Assembly: GCF_030056665.1 (NCBI RefSeq) | Contig: NZ_JASHIG010000018.1 | Length of the DNA stretch: 64,000 nucleotides | Origin: Flectobacillus roseus | GTDB lineage: Bacteria; Bacteroidota; Bacteroidia; Cytophagales; Spirosomataceae | Direction: 5' to 3' (one strand) | Part shown: positions 25,600 through 35,247 of the stretch, one piece after another | Layout: every line of letters begins with the position of its first letter | Numbering within the stretch: the first letter of the stretch is position 1 | Notes under the pieces: model-generated | The model's input: only the letters and a program-made list of their open reading frames with translations | Databases searched by the model: none | Told to the model about the DNA's origin: nothing | Translations under genes and position numbers: made by a program

Positions 25600-27663
25600 A
25601 TGAGACTTGACCAAGAAACCATAGAGCGAATCAAACAGGCTGCCCAAGTTGCAGATGTGATAGGCGACTATGTGTCGTTGAAGAAGAAAGGGGCGAATTT
25701 ATGGGCTTGTTGTCCTTTTCATGGTGAAAAGTCACCGTCATTTTCGGTGTCTCCAGCCAAGGGTATTTACAAATGCTTTGGCTGTGGAAAAGCTGGCGAT
25801 TCGGTTCGCTTTATTATGGACATCGAGGGTTTAGGTTATGGCGAAGCACTTCGTCACCTTGCCAAAAAATATAGTATCGCTATTCAAGAATCGCCTTTGA
25901 CGGACGAACAATTACAAGCTCAAAATGCACGGGAGAGTTTGTATATAGCTTTGAACTACGCCAAGAACTACTACCAAAATAACCTGTTTCAGCATGAAGA
26001 AGGGCAGTCAATAGGATATCCGTATTTTAAAGAAAGAGGTTTTTCTGATAAAACGATAAAAGCTTTCGAGTTGGGATATAGTCTCGATATCTGGGATGCT
26101 TTTACCAAAGATGCTCTCAAGAATGGCTATAGTATCGATGTACTCGAAAAGGCAGGGTTGACAATTCGGAAGCCAGAAGAAAACAAAATGTTTGACCGAT
26201 TCCGAAATCGTGTCATTTTTCCTATTCATAATGTTTCGGGTAAAACGATTGCTTTCGGGGCTAGGATTCTCAAATCGGATAAAAGTCAACCCAAATATCT
26301 TAATTCTCCCGAAACAGAAGTTTATCACAAATCCAATATTCTTTACGGAATCTACCAAGCCAAAAATGCTATCCGTTCAAAGGATGTTTGTTATCTGGTA
26401 GAAGGATATACCGATGTGATTTCATTGTATCAAGCAGGTATCGAAAACGTAGTGGCGTCCTCAGGAACATCCTTGACACTTGAGCAGATACGCTTGATTG
26501 CGAGATTTACACAAAATATTACGGTTCTTTACGATGGTGACCCTGCAGGTATCAAGGCATCATTGAGAGGAATGGATATGATTTTGGAGGAAGGTTTGAA
26601 TGTGAAATTGGTAGTTTTCCCACAAGGAGAAGACCCTGATAGTTATGTTCAAAAGATTGGCTCTGACGCATTTGTGCAATATATTACAGACCACGCCTCC
26701 GATTTTATTACTTTCAAAGCCGAATTATTCCTGAAAGAAGCGGGTAACGACCCCTTCAAGCGTGCCGAGTTGATTAAGGATATGGTAGGAAGTATTTCCA
26801 GAATTCCAGATTCAATAAAACGCTCAGTGTTTTTTCAAAAAACAGCAGGCTTAATGCAAATCGATGAGGCATTATTGATCACAGAAAGCAATAAGCTGAC
26901 ACTTGAAAAAGCTAAGCAAAAAGAAAAAGACGCACAAAGAGATACCAATCGCCAACGGCTTCAAAATGACTTGCCTTCGGGAATAACCTTATCAACAAAC
27001 AACCTGCCTTCTTTTGATGAAGGTATGATGAGCTTTTCGGAAGAAGATAATTTTGGTTATGAAGAGTTTGGAGGAGCACCAGCCACTGCGCCACTTACGT
27101 CCGAGCCTAGCCCTTTACCTCAGATAGCACATTATGCCACAACTTTACATGAGCAAGAGTGTATTCGTTTATTGATTAATCATGGTACCCGAGAGGTAGA
27201 CCCAGCGGTAGCACCAGGAATTACCCTTATGCAATATGTCTTGGGTGAAATAGACGGATTACAATTTAATACTCCTATTTATCAAGAAATGTTGATGCTG
27301 TGTCGTCAGAAATTTCTGGAAGGAACAGTGGCAGATACACAATACTTTTTATCACATCCGATTGCAGAAATACAGTCTGAATCAATCAACCTAGTAGCCG
27401 AAAAGCACTCCGTTTCGGAGGCATGGTTGAGTAAGCATGAAATATTTGTGCCAACCGAATTGGATAAACTGGCAGATATGGCTTATACAAATATTTTGCG
27501 TTTGAAAAAGTCATTTAATGATGATCACTTAAGCTCATTGATGAAGCAACTATCGCAAACCAAAGATCCGCAAGAACAAAATACTTTGTTAATGCAGTTT
27601 ATGCAAGCCAAGGAAGTAGAGAAACAGATAGCTAAAGAATTAGGAACGGTAGTGGTTCGATAA
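25600..27663 (+). CDS. dnaG: DNA primase
   Basis: 687-aa primase that makes RNA primers for replication. The CHC2 zinc finger ligands are C38, H41, C59 and C62. The TOPRIM domain follows, with VCYLVEGYTDV (catalytic Glu) near 268 and LYDGDPAGIKA near 310. The C-terminal ~180 residues correspond to the DnaB-helicase-interacting region, preceded by a low-complexity linker (about 445-505). Slightly longer than E. coli DnaG. It stands alone here, not in the rpsU-dnaG-rpoD macromolecular synthesis operon, and is followed by a small phosphatase gene in the same direction. Confidence 0.97.
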   Translation: MRLDQETIERIKQAAQVADVIGDYVSLKKKGANLWACCPFHGEKSPSFSVSPAKGIYKCFGCGKAGDSVRFIMDIEGLGYGEALRHLAKKYSIAIQESPLTDEQLQAQNARESLYIALNYAKNYYQNNLFQHEEGQSIGYPYFKERGFSDKTIKAFELGYSLDIWDAFTKDALKNGYSIDVLEKAGLTIRKPEENKMFDRFRNRVIFPIHNVSGKTIAFGARILKSDKSQPKYLNSPETEVYHKSNILYGIYQAKNAIRSKDVCYLVEGYTDVISLYQAGIENVVASSGTSLTLEQIRLIARFTQNITVLYDGDPAGIKASLRGMDMILEEGLNVKLVVFPQGEDPDSYVQKIGSDAFVQYITDHASDFITFKAELFLKEAGNDPFKRAELIKDMVGSISRIPDSIKRSVFFQKTAGLMQIDEALLITESNKLTLEKAKQKEKDAQRDTNRQRLQNDLPSGITLSTNNLPSFDEGMMSFSEEDNFGYEEFGGAPATAPLTSEPSPLPQIAHYATTLHEQECIRLLINHGTREVDPAVAPGITLMQYVLGEIDGLQFNTPIYQEMLMLCRQKFLEGTVADTQYFLSHPIAEIQSESINLVAEKHSVSEAWLSKHEIFVPTELDKLADMAYTNILRLKKSFNDDHLSSLMKQLSQTKDPQEQNTLLMQFMQAKEVEKQIAKELGTVVVR

Positions 27664-27734
27664 AGAGATAGATTTTTAGATAATATATAGCCTTTTAACA
27701 GGTATTACCAACAATTTTAAACCGCTATTGGTCT

Positions 27735-28241
27735 ATGAAAAAAACATTATTTTTGGTGCGTCACGCTCAAGCATCGAGTTCGGTAAGTCCAGATATATTT
27801 CGTCCACTTACACCAAGTGGAATGATTGATGCCGCACGTATGAGCAGACATTTAGCCGATAAATTGGCAGGCATTCAGTTAATTCTTACTTCAAATTCGG
27901 AACGTACACGTATGACAACGCAGGTGTTTTGTGAACAATTGAAGTTGGATGAGGCAATAATTCAAGAGGAGGCTTCTTTGTATGAAAGTACCCCAAAATA
28001 TTATCTCGACGCCATCAATGCCATACCAGAAAACATTACCTCGGCAATGTTGGTTGGACACAATCCAAGTATCAGCTATTTTGCTGAGTATCTAACACAT
28101 GAAGATATCGGCTCAATGCCAACTTGTGCAGTTGTAGGAATGACATTTGAGAACTTAACATGGGCGGAAGTTTCTAAAAGAACAGGAGATATGTTTATTT
28201 ATGATTCGCCTGATTCGATTTTAGGAATAAAATTAGACTAA
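27735..28241 (+). CDS. SixA-like histidine phosphatase
   Basis: 168-aa cytoplasmic histidine-phosphatase-superfamily protein with the R9-H10 motif (FLVRHAQAS) that forms the phosphohistidine intermediate, and a second catalytic His in LVGHNPS. Small size and the HNPS ending of the core fit the SixA phosphohistidine phosphatase group, which dephosphorylates HPt-type or NPr proteins. A role here is inferred only. It follows dnaG by about 70 bp and may share its transcript. Confidence 0.85.
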   Translation: MKKTLFLVRHAQASSSVSPDIFRPLTPSGMIDAARMSRHLADKLAGIQLILTSNSERTRMTTQVFCEQLKLDEAIIQEEASLYESTPKYYLDAINAIPENITSAMLVGHNPSISYFAEYLTHEDIGSMPTCAVVGMTFENLTWAEVSKRTGDMFIYDSPDSILGIKLD

Positions 28242-28457
28242 TAGAGTAGCATGAATGCTATGTTGTGGAATTTGAATATAATTGTTTGACAATCATATAT
28301 TTAAAAGTATGTTTGAATTAGTGGATAGTATTAAATTGCATTAATATCCTATAGGCTGTAAGGCTTTAAAAATTAAGTCAAAATGCTTGTTTGAATTCAT
28401 TGAGAATATTTTTGCCGAAAGCCCAAAAGCTCAGATATGTGAAATATCTCACCAGTT

Positions 28458-28482
28458 ATCAAACATGACTTATCCCTAATTT
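28458..28482 (+). repeat. Solo copy of the ATCAAACATGA repeat end
   Basis: Near copy of the terminal inverted repeat of the 28579-28826 element, in the same orientation as its left end and about 120 bp away from it. It looks like a leftover or nested end. Confidence 0.4.
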
Positions 28483-28578
28483 AGTGATTGAGCAAGTGTG
28501 AGATTATGTAAAAAATGTATTCCATCAGTAGAGACGCAATGATTACGTCTTAAGCCAATTAATTTCTAGTATAGCAGC

Positions 28579-28826
28579 ATCAAACATGAGTCATCCCGAA
28601 TTTTAAAAATCATAAAAAAGCAGTCGAAATTAGTTTTTCGACTGCTTTTTTATGATTGGAGAGTAACGAATTCCTACTGTTTGAGCGAAGCGAGTTTAGG
28701 AATTCTTGATTTTTTTGTTACTTTTTGCATCAAGGCAAAAAGTAAGGAGGAGAACGAATCCCAAAACGTTGAAATCTTTTAAAGTTTACTTTTTCATGAG
28801 AAAATTCTGGATGACGCATGTTTGAT
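28579..28826. mobile_element. 248-bp MITE-like element with 26-bp terminal inverted repeats
   Basis: The ends, 28579-28604 and 28801-28826, are inverted copies with two mismatches (ATCAAACATGAGTCATCC and its complement). The inside carries a strong hairpin (28608-28657) and a ~79-bp segment (28668-28746) found again in inverted orientation at 62016-62094. There is no coding capacity. It abuts the stop codon of the next minus-strand gene. Calling it mobile is an inference from the structure. Confidence 0.5.
28608..28657. terminator. Strong bidirectional hairpin
   Basis: 22-bp arms containing AAAAAAGCAGTCGAAA and its complement, a short loop, and A6/T6 runs on either side. It sits between the convergent SixA-like and acetylesterase genes and probably terminates both. 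Confidence 0.85.
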
Positions 28827-28828
28827 TT

Positions 28829-30868
28829 TTATTCAGACATCACAATTAGTTTGTGGCTATAGATTGCATCATTCATCGACGATTTAACCATAATAGTATA
28901 AGTACCACTTTCAAGATTAGATAAAGAAAGTGCTATCTTTTCCTGATTTTGAATCTTTTGATTAATCCGCAATTGCCCGCTTAAATCCCAAACTTGTATC
29001 TCACCACTTATAGGTTTAATCAACGTGATGTGAGCTATACCTCTGGCTGGATTGGGATAAATTAACACTGAAGGATTAAGTTCAGCTGAGGTAGCAAGCG
29101 GGATTTGTGTTTTACCTTCTGTTATTGAGCTAGCTTCACTTGTATTGGTTTGCACCCTCAATCTATATTCATAAACCTGATCTGGCTCTAGATCATTATC
29201 GATAAAACTATTTGCCCGAGATGTTTCGAATACTGGAACAAAGTCTCCAATATCTTTTATTCGTCTTTCTAAAATATATTTTAGGTTATTATCTCTCACT
29301 TCCCATTTCAAGGTGATTTGGTTGTGTGTGGTATTGTCGATAAACAAAACTGGTGTTTCGATATAATTACCAATTTTTACGTTGTGAAAGGCAAAAGCTC
29401 TGTAGCCATCTGTATTCTTAATGAAAGGTCCAAGATATACCCATGGCATATCGCTCACATAGTCATAGTCGCCAGAATATGGAAATACAGAAGGTAAATA
29501 CTTGATTAAAGTATCCTGTAAAGAAGCAGGTTCTTTTAGCTTTAAGATAATTTTATTTTCAGAAGCGTACCCTGTTGCTACTTTTTTCCACCTTCCATTA
29601 AGATAAAAGAAGTCTTTTAGACTAAGTGTTCCTGTTTTATTGATGATAAAATTATCAGTCGTTGTATCATTCGGATATATAACCTTTTGGTCATCTTGAA
29701 AAGCTAAGGTAATCTCGTCACGAGTAGGTGAAGAGTAGTAGGCACGACGAATATTGGGAGAAGCATATTTTTTATTTTCTCCATAAAAATGGAAAGATGT
29801 CATCTTGGCTAATTCTGTTCCTAATTGGCGATAGCCTGCAGTTTTATAATGAAAACCGTCCCATCCTGTTGCTCCTAAAGCAGCAAAGCTATTTACTTTA
29901 GGATAAATATCTTCCAACTGTCGTTGATAGTCGCGCATAACACCGACTTCTTCATTGTATGAAGCTCCCCCAAATAAAGGAAGTTGAAAAATATAATATT
30001 GTTGTATCGATGGGTAATCTTCAATAAGTTCTTTATAAAGTTTGTCAAATAATGGTTTCCATTCGCTAGGAATATGTGAAGCTTCTGTTTCTCCTTGCCA
30101 ATAAAAAAGTCCTTTTACAGCATTATTGAGTTTAGCTTGTGTGACATAAGTTAGTAATCGACCATATTGGGTACTAATATCAGCATGATTAGTGGGATTA
30201 CGCTCTACAAGATTACGAATTGGCTGTCCAGGAGAAGCATGAGAGATAACACAGGTAGGAATACCATAGGTATTCATAATATATTTTTGAAAACTAATAC
30301 CCCATTGACCTACGATTTGCCTATCAAAACTATAACCAGTGTAGTCCGAATTAGAAAGTCCCCATTTAAACTGATTGGTGTCATAGCCGAATCCATAGGT
30401 TCTACAAAATTCATTGGTATAGGGGTCAAGTTCCTCCCATCCACGAGCATTAGATTGACCATAAATAATATATGCATCACCAGCCACAAGATTTTCTCTG
30501 GTTACCATCAATACAGAGTCTTGATCGTTGTGAATAGCATACACTTTGACATCATATTCTGCCAATTCAGCCTTGATAGTTGGCGATAGCACAAAGGTTC
30601 CAGTATCTTTACTAGCGGTGTAATTAATAGCAACTTTCTGATAAGAATACGGCTTTTTGTTTCTTAAAACCTGTACAGACATACTTTTCCAGTTTGGAAT
30701 TTCGATACGCCCTTTGATTGGAATAACAGCAAGGTTGTTGTTGTTACGAGGGTAAAGTTGCCAGTCTCTTGGTAACTCTTCAAAAAAAATGGAATAAAAC
30801 TGCTGTGAAAAACATAAGTTAGAGCAAAGTAGCAGAGCAAAAATAAGTAGTTTTTTAGACATAGACAT
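28829..30868 (-). CDS. Secreted sialate O-acetylesterase-like (SASA) protein with T9SS sorting domain
   Basis: 679-aa secreted protein. Residues 1-22 are a Sec signal. A SASA/DUF303-type SGNH esterase domain follows, with the nucleophile segment GQSN at 137-140 (in YIIYGQSNARG) and FYWQGETEASH near 257. After about residue 480 there is a fibronectin-III-like region. The last ~80 residues form a type A C-terminal sorting domain (YPNPARGIAHI near the start of it and YTIMVKS near the end), which directs export by the type IX system. The esterase family removes acetyl groups from sialic acids or xylans; the substrate here is not known. It is monocistronic. Confidence 0.85.
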   Translation of the reverse strand: MSMSKKLLIFALLLCSNLCFSQQFYSIFFEELPRDWQLYPRNNNNLAVIPIKGRIEIPNWKSMSVQVLRNKKPYSYQKVAINYTASKDTGTFVLSPTIKAELAEYDVKVYAIHNDQDSVLMVTRENLVAGDAYIIYGQSNARGWEELDPYTNEFCRTYGFGYDTNQFKWGLSNSDYTGYSFDRQIVGQWGISFQKYIMNTYGIPTCVISHASPGQPIRNLVERNPTNHADISTQYGRLLTYVTQAKLNNAVKGLFYWQGETEASHIPSEWKPLFDKLYKELIEDYPSIQQYYIFQLPLFGGASYNEEVGVMRDYQRQLEDIYPKVNSFAALGATGWDGFHYKTAGYRQLGTELAKMTSFHFYGENKKYASPNIRRAYYSSPTRDEITLAFQDDQKVIYPNDTTTDNFIINKTGTLSLKDFFYLNGRWKKVATGYASENKIILKLKEPASLQDTLIKYLPSVFPYSGDYDYVSDMPWVYLGPFIKNTDGYRAFAFHNVKIGNYIETPVLFIDNTTHNQITLKWEVRDNNLKYILERRIKDIGDFVPVFETSRANSFIDNDLEPDQVYEYRLRVQTNTSEASSITEGKTQIPLATSAELNPSVLIYPNPARGIAHITLIKPISGEIQVWDLSGQLRINQKIQNQEKIALSLSNLESGTYTIMVKSSMNDAIYSHKLIVMSE

Positions 30869-31056
30869 TTTGAGGTAAATGGTAGAAACTATCGAGATAT
30901 CTCGTCTATGATGCTAATGGTAAAGTGTGCGTAATAACGATAGGATAGATGCAAATCTGGTAGTATTTTTACCAAAAATAGGCTAGTCAATATTACATTT
31001 ACAGCAAATAGTCGTAGAGTCTCTCTAGTTTATTGGAACAAAAATGTTAGAGTGTT

Positions 31057-31242
31057 ATGAACAAAAATCAAAAAATTCTTCGTTGGGTATTTGTTATTTT
31101 TACAACTATTGTCGTAATTCTTGCTATTGATATGGCTAGAAATACCACTGCCCCATGGAATAAGAAGAAACAACTTGTAAGGGCTTGGGGGGGAGATTCT
31201 ACTAGTACGATAGAATCATCCGATACAGTAAAACAAAAGTAA
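31057..31242 (+). CDS. Small single-span membrane protein
   Basis: 61-aa product with one hydrophobic helix (about residues 9-25, WVFVIFTTIVVILAIDM), then a positively charged segment (APWNKKKQLVRAW) and a polar tail. The charge bias suggests an N-out or N-in anchor, but there is no known motif. It is followed directly by a strong terminator, which supports it being a transcribed gene. The complementary strand also has an open frame, but only this strand gives a helix followed by basic residues. Confidence 0.55.
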   Translation: MNKNQKILRWVFVIFTTIVVILAIDMARNTTAPWNKKKQLVRAWGGDSTSTIESSDTVKQK

Positions 31243-31250
31243 GTTGGCAT

Positions 31251-31286
31251 AAAAAAGGCTAAATCACATATGATTTAGCCTTTTTT
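31251..31286. terminator. Bidirectional terminator before tig
   Basis: Perfect 16-bp stem AAAAAAGGCTAAATCA / TGATTTAGCCTTTTTT around a CATA loop, between the 31057 gene and the convergent tig gene. Confidence 0.92.
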
Positions 31287-31303
31287 ACTATTCAAATTCT
31301 TAA

Positions 31304-32638
31304 TTATGCACCAGCGATAGTTTTGAATTCTTCAACATCGATAGCTTTTTTCTCAACTTTTACTTTTTCAACAATTACAGCAGCTACTTTGTCCGCGTAT
31401 ACTTGGTTGAACATATTCATAAAGTTGTCTTTCTTCGATTTGTCAGTCAAGTAACCATTAGCGATACGCTCAATCATTTCTTCCATTTGAGCATCGCCAG
31501 GACCGTACATACCGAATTGACCACGAACCATATCTTTAGTCTTTTCGATTACTTCTGGGTAGTCTACTTTTACTTCAAATTTGTCAGCGATTTCATTTTT
31601 GATAAAGTTCCAACGAACGTCACGTTTCACAGCTTCGAAATCTGCTTCGATTTGTTCCATTGTAAATTTACCTTCGTTTACTTTCACCAACCATTCTTTC
31701 AAGAATTCTTCAGGAAGTTCGATTGAGATATTTTCAAGAAGTGCTTTTTCAGCGTCGATTCTCAACAAATACTCAGATTCACGAACGTAGTTAGATTCGA
31801 TGATAGAAAGAATTTCTTTTCTGAATTCTTCTTCAGAAGATACTTTACCAGCACCTAAAACTTTGTCGAACAATTCTTGGTTCAACTCAGTAGCACCTTG
31901 GCGAGTGATGTCTTCGATAGCGAAAGATACTTCACCAGTCAAAGCTGCAACATCGTCACCTTTTTTATTAGTAGCTAATCCTTTTGATTTTTCGTCAACA
32001 AATACGTTGTCGATATCAAATGTCAAAGTAGCTCCTTTAGCTGCACCTACGAAAGTAGCTTTAGCTTCGTCTTTGATTGATTTTGTAGGAATTGCAGATT
32101 TTTCTGACCATTCACCTTGTGAGAAAGTTCCGAAAATCATATCTCCATCTTCAACTGACTCAGCGTGGATTTGCTCAGCAAATTGCTTTTTCAAGTTGTC
32201 GATAGTTTCTTCAACTTCTTTCTCAGTTGCTTGAATTTCGTAAGAAGTAATAGCAGGAATTGCGTCGAAATCTACAGTGAAGTCACCAGCTAAACCTAAC
32301 TCATAAGTGAATGTGAATTCTTTTTGAGTATTCCAGTCGATTGACTCTTGGTCTTCAACTACTGGCATTGGGTCGCCAACGATATTCAATTTGCTTTCTT
32401 TGATATATTCTTGAACAGAACTACCCAACAAGTTGTTGATTTCATCTAATAAAACAGATTTACCGAACATTTTTTGTACAACAGTCATTGGTACAGTTCC
32501 AGGACGGAAACCTTTGATGTTAGCACGTTTACGGTAATCTTTAAGTGTTTTCTCAACTTGTGATTTGTAATCCTCCTCAACCAATGCTACGATAAGCTTG
32601 GCGTTTACGTTGCTACTTTTTTCGAGCGTAATGTTCAT
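31304..32638 (-). CDS. tig: Trigger factor
   Basis: Ribosome-associated chaperone and peptidyl-prolyl isomerase. The start chosen is the ATG at 32638 (MNITLEKSSNVNAKL), which opens the ribosome-binding domain; eight codons further upstream are in frame but not typical. The 444-aa product has the ribosome-docking signature near residues 42-50 (KGFRPGTVP, equivalent to the GFRxGKxP motif). The C-terminal chaperone domain is from about 260. The middle FKBP-like region is diverged, as often in Bacteroidota. It is followed by a terminator and preceded by tRNA-Leu on the same strand. Confidence 0.95.
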   Translation of the reverse strand: MNITLEKSSNVNAKLIVALVEEDYKSQVEKTLKDYRKRANIKGFRPGTVPMTVVQKMFGKSVLLDEINNLLGSSVQEYIKESKLNIVGDPMPVVEDQESIDWNTQKEFTFTYELGLAGDFTVDFDAIPAITSYEIQATEKEVEETIDNLKKQFAEQIHAESVEDGDMIFGTFSQGEWSEKSAIPTKSIKDEAKATFVGAAKGATLTFDIDNVFVDEKSKGLATNKKGDDVAALTGEVSFAIEDITRQGATELNQELFDKVLGAGKVSSEEEFRKEILSIIESNYVRESEYLLRIDAEKALLENISIELPEEFLKEWLVKVNEGKFTMEQIEADFEAVKRDVRWNFIKNEIADKFEVKVDYPEVIEKTKDMVRGQFGMYGPGDAQMEEMIERIANGYLTDKSKKDNFMNMFNQVYADKVAAVIVEKVKVEKKAIDVEEFKTIAGA

Positions 32639-32865
32639 TTTCTTGAGATTTCTGATTTGCAATTAAGGATTGCGGCTTGATACTTGAAGGTGGATAATTG
32701 TTGAAATCAAAAATTTACGTTTAAGTAATGCGAGAATGAGTCATCTCTGAAATGGAGGATATAGAAATGGATAGGCGCTTTATCTGTAGGCTGTCCTAAA
32801 CTTTTCTACATTTTCGTTTACTTAAATGTGTAAATCTGATATCCGCAACCCGTGTATCCACAATC

Positions 32866-32903
32866 AAAAAAGCCCTCAAAACCTTGTCGGTTGAGAGGGC
32901 TTT
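32866..32903 (-). terminator. Terminator after tRNA-Leu
   Basis: AAAGCCCTC (32869-32877) pairs with GAGGGCTTT (32895-32903); read on the minus strand it ends in a T-run. It lies a few bases after the tRNA 3' end. Confidence 0.8.
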
Positions 32904-32910
32904 GAGATAG

Positions 32911-32992
32911 TACGGGCGGAGGGACTCGAACCCCCATGCCTCGCGGCGCCAGATCCTAAGTCTGGTATGTCTACCAATTCCACCACGCCCGC
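32911..32992 (-). tRNA. tRNA-Leu(TAG)
   Basis: 82-nt class II tRNA with a long variable arm. The acceptor arm GCGGGCG pairs with CGCCCGT, the discriminator is A, and the T-loop reads GGTTCGAGTCC. The anticodon stem CCAGA / TCTGG encloses a loop with TAG (complement at 32956-32958). The 3' CCA is not encoded (CTA follows). Confidence 0.96.
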
Positions 32993-33386
32993 TTGCGTTT
33001 TGGAGTTGCAAAATTAGTGAAGAGATTCGTCATTCCAAACTTTTTACGAAAAAAAATGAAAATATTTTTTCTATTTTTTGTTGTTTATGTCGCAACTAAT
33101 TGTCTTTCAGTAGATTGTTTCGAGATATTTTTTGAAAAAATAAAATAAAAATTTGCGATAAGTAATCGTGCAGAATAAGATTTAAGTTATGTGTTTAGGG
33201 ACAAGGCAACAGGCACAAGGCACAGAGTGTTAAAATGTTTTTATTAACCACAGCCATGCTTTTTTCCAAAACCCACCACCGAAAGCCGATACCTGAAAGC
33301 CCTAAGCATAATCTTAATTTTATTTTGCCCACTAACTTAAGATACATTCATGTGGTTTCAATGTTCAATCTACGCTACTTTGTCAA
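32993..33386. other. Gene-free stretch containing a dispersed repeat
   Basis: About 390 bp without a credible gene. It includes very AT-rich DNA (33040-33165), which is probably the tRNA promoter region, and the dispersed repeat at 33168-33237. Confidence 0.5.
33168..33237 (+). repeat. Dispersed ~65-bp repeat (GAATAAGATTTAAG type)
   Basis: Contains GAATAAGATTTAAG, TTATGTGTTTAGG, and ACAAGGCA followed by AGAGTGTT. An inverted copy is at 60485-60538 and a partial copy follows the DUF5686 gene at 48832-48872. Confidence 0.6.
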
Positions 33387-34469
33387 TTACTTCGGCCATT
33401 GTCCATTCATGATTTCCTTTCCTGCTATCTTTTTAGGATCTACAACCACATGCTTGATGGTTTTTCTTTTCCAAGTGTAGATTATATGTACCCTGCCATC
33501 GGTCGATTGAATGACGGCAGGGTATGAAAATTCCCCAGGTTCGGTTTCTAATTCGGCCACTGCTAGCCATTTTTTACCATCAGATGAAATGGCAACATTG
33601 ATGGGAGAGCGAGGGCCTCCCCATTTGCCTGCGTATCTGATGGTATGATTATATACCAAAAGATGCCGACCATCTTTGAGCGTAACAGCATCAGTTCCTG
33701 AATTGGGATTAGGAAGGTTGGTTTTTTGAACTTCACTCCACGTCATACCATTGTCGTTTGAATAGGCTTCTAAAATTGCATCGTTTTGACTACGACAAAG
33801 TAGTTGGAGTTTGCCTTTAGGGTGAAACAGTACACTTGGCTGGATGGCCATAATATTTTTGCCATCGTTTAAAAATGCCGTTTTCTGCCATGTTTTTCCT
33901 AAATCTTTACTATATTCAAAGTACAATTTCCAGCCATCTAGCTCGGTGCTAGTAGGACATAAGATTGTGTTGTTTTGTAACCAAACGGGTTTGTTCTTGA
34001 TAGGACCCAAAATTCCTTCTGGAAGCTTTTCGGGTTCAGACCAAGTTCTGCCTTCGTCTTTTGACCGTCTAATCATTCCCCACCAATGTACAGGGTCGGG
34101 ACCTACTTTGTAAAATAATAATAAATCACCTTGAGGTACTTGGAACAGCACGGGGTTCCAACAAGGGTAACGCACATCCGAAGATTGAATACCATTGGCT
34201 AGTTCGATGGGCTTAGACCACGTTCCGTGGCTATATCTGCTAGCATAAATAGAAACATCTGGATTTTTTTCGTGTGTACCTGCAAACCACGTAACCAAGA
34301 AACCATCCTTAGTTTGTACAATACTTGAAGCATGACATTCCGGGAATTCATTTGTTGGAAAAATGAATTCTGATTGGATAATGCCTTCAGGAGACGTTTG
34401 TGCTTGACCGTTGTGAAAGGTTAGAAGTAAGAAAATACTTTTACACAGTATTCTAAATAGAGATTTCAT
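33387..34469 (-). CDS. Sialidase-like BNR-repeat protein, secreted
   Basis: 360-aa protein with a Sec signal (about residues 1-23, ending GQA) and a six-bladed sialidase-type propeller. Three Asp-box motifs (S-x-D-x-G-x-T-W) are visible: SKDEGRTW, SKDLGKTW and SNDNGMTW. Family (BNR_2, PF13088) members include true sialidases and proteins acting on other sugars. The start of the mature region, PECHASSIVQTKDG, matches the usual E-x-H-x-S segment of this subgroup. No transport or SusC/D genes adjoin it. An acetylesterase-like gene that could act with it lies 3 kb away. Confidence 0.82.
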   Translation of the reverse strand: MKSLFRILCKSIFLLLTFHNGQAQTSPEGIIQSEFIFPTNEFPECHASSIVQTKDGFLVTWFAGTHEKNPDVSIYASRYSHGTWSKPIELANGIQSSDVRYPCWNPVLFQVPQGDLLLFYKVGPDPVHWWGMIRRSKDEGRTWSEPEKLPEGILGPIKNKPVWLQNNTILCPTSTELDGWKLYFEYSKDLGKTWQKTAFLNDGKNIMAIQPSVLFHPKGKLQLLCRSQNDAILEAYSNDNGMTWSEVQKTNLPNPNSGTDAVTLKDGRHLLVYNHTIRYAGKWGGPRSPINVAISSDGKKWLAVAELETEPGEFSYPAVIQSTDGRVHIIYTWKRKTIKHVVVDPKKIAGKEIMNGQWPK

Positions 34470-34626
34470 GAAAATAGTACATTTTTTAGAGATGTTATCT
34501 TGAAATTACAGAATTCTCTGAGAACTTAAGTTGAAGAAGCCGAATAATAACTCGGACTAATAAGTTTGAGAAATAGGAAGCAATTTTGACTGTCTTTATT
34601 GCCTAAAATTGATAAACTTTTAAAAC

Positions 34627-35169
34627 ATGGAAATTAGTGCGAATTGGGTATTTATTCTAATCATCATTCCTATATCTGGAATTTTTGTGGGTGCTTGGGA
34701 TCTTACCAAAAAGAAAATCTACTTATGGCTTCTGGTATTATTGTGGGGAGTCGTCGGGATTGTATACCTATATAGTAGACGTGGTTCTGCTCCTGAAGAA
34801 AAACTGGTAAATATTCCTATTGAGAAAAAACATTATTATGGCTCTTATGTCATTGCGAGAGAGTTTTTTTCGGGGGAGCAAGTAGACTGGCAATACAATC
34901 ATTTTAGATTTGAAATAAAAGATAATGATTCTATCTATTTCCATTTGACTAATGGGACAAAAATCAACAAGACCTATCGTGGAGGTATTTCTACTGTCAA
35001 ATTAGATACTAATGAAAATTTGGTGTTACACATGGAGCCCCAAACTCATCATATTCTCAAGACAAATCCACGATTGTATTTGAAAGACAACGAGCTGTTT
35101 TTAGTTTTTAAATCAAAAAAATATCATAATGTATATTTCAAAAAAGGCGAATGGAAAGAAATTGAGTAG
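34627..35169 (+). CDS. Membrane protein of unknown function with C-terminal soluble domain
   Basis: 180-aa protein, not recognised. Two adjacent hydrophobic helices (about residues 7-24 and 32-49) are followed by arginines and a soluble domain of about 130 residues rich in beta-strand-like segments (for example HFRFEIKDNDSIYFHL and RLYLKDNELFLVFKSK), resembling a small lipocalin- or jelly-roll-like fold. The topology suggests an inner-membrane anchor. It is transcribed alone. Confidence 0.6.
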   Translation: MEISANWVFILIIIPISGIFVGAWDLTKKKIYLWLLVLLWGVVGIVYLYSRRGSAPEEKLVNIPIEKKHYYGSYVIAREFFSGEQVDWQYNHFRFEIKDNDSIYFHLTNGTKINKTYRGGISTVKLDTNENLVLHMEPQTHHILKTNPRLYLKDNELFLVFKSKKYHNVYFKKGEWKEIE

Positions 35170-35247
35170 GTTTATTGAGTGAGTTAGAGAATTAGTGAAT
35201 TGTGAGTTGGTGAATTGTGAATTAGTAGTGTACGAAGGATTTCCAAT

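Noticed and set aside
32796..33011. 71-codon minus-strand ORF
   Set aside because: It is the translation of the tRNA-Leu gene and its terminator.
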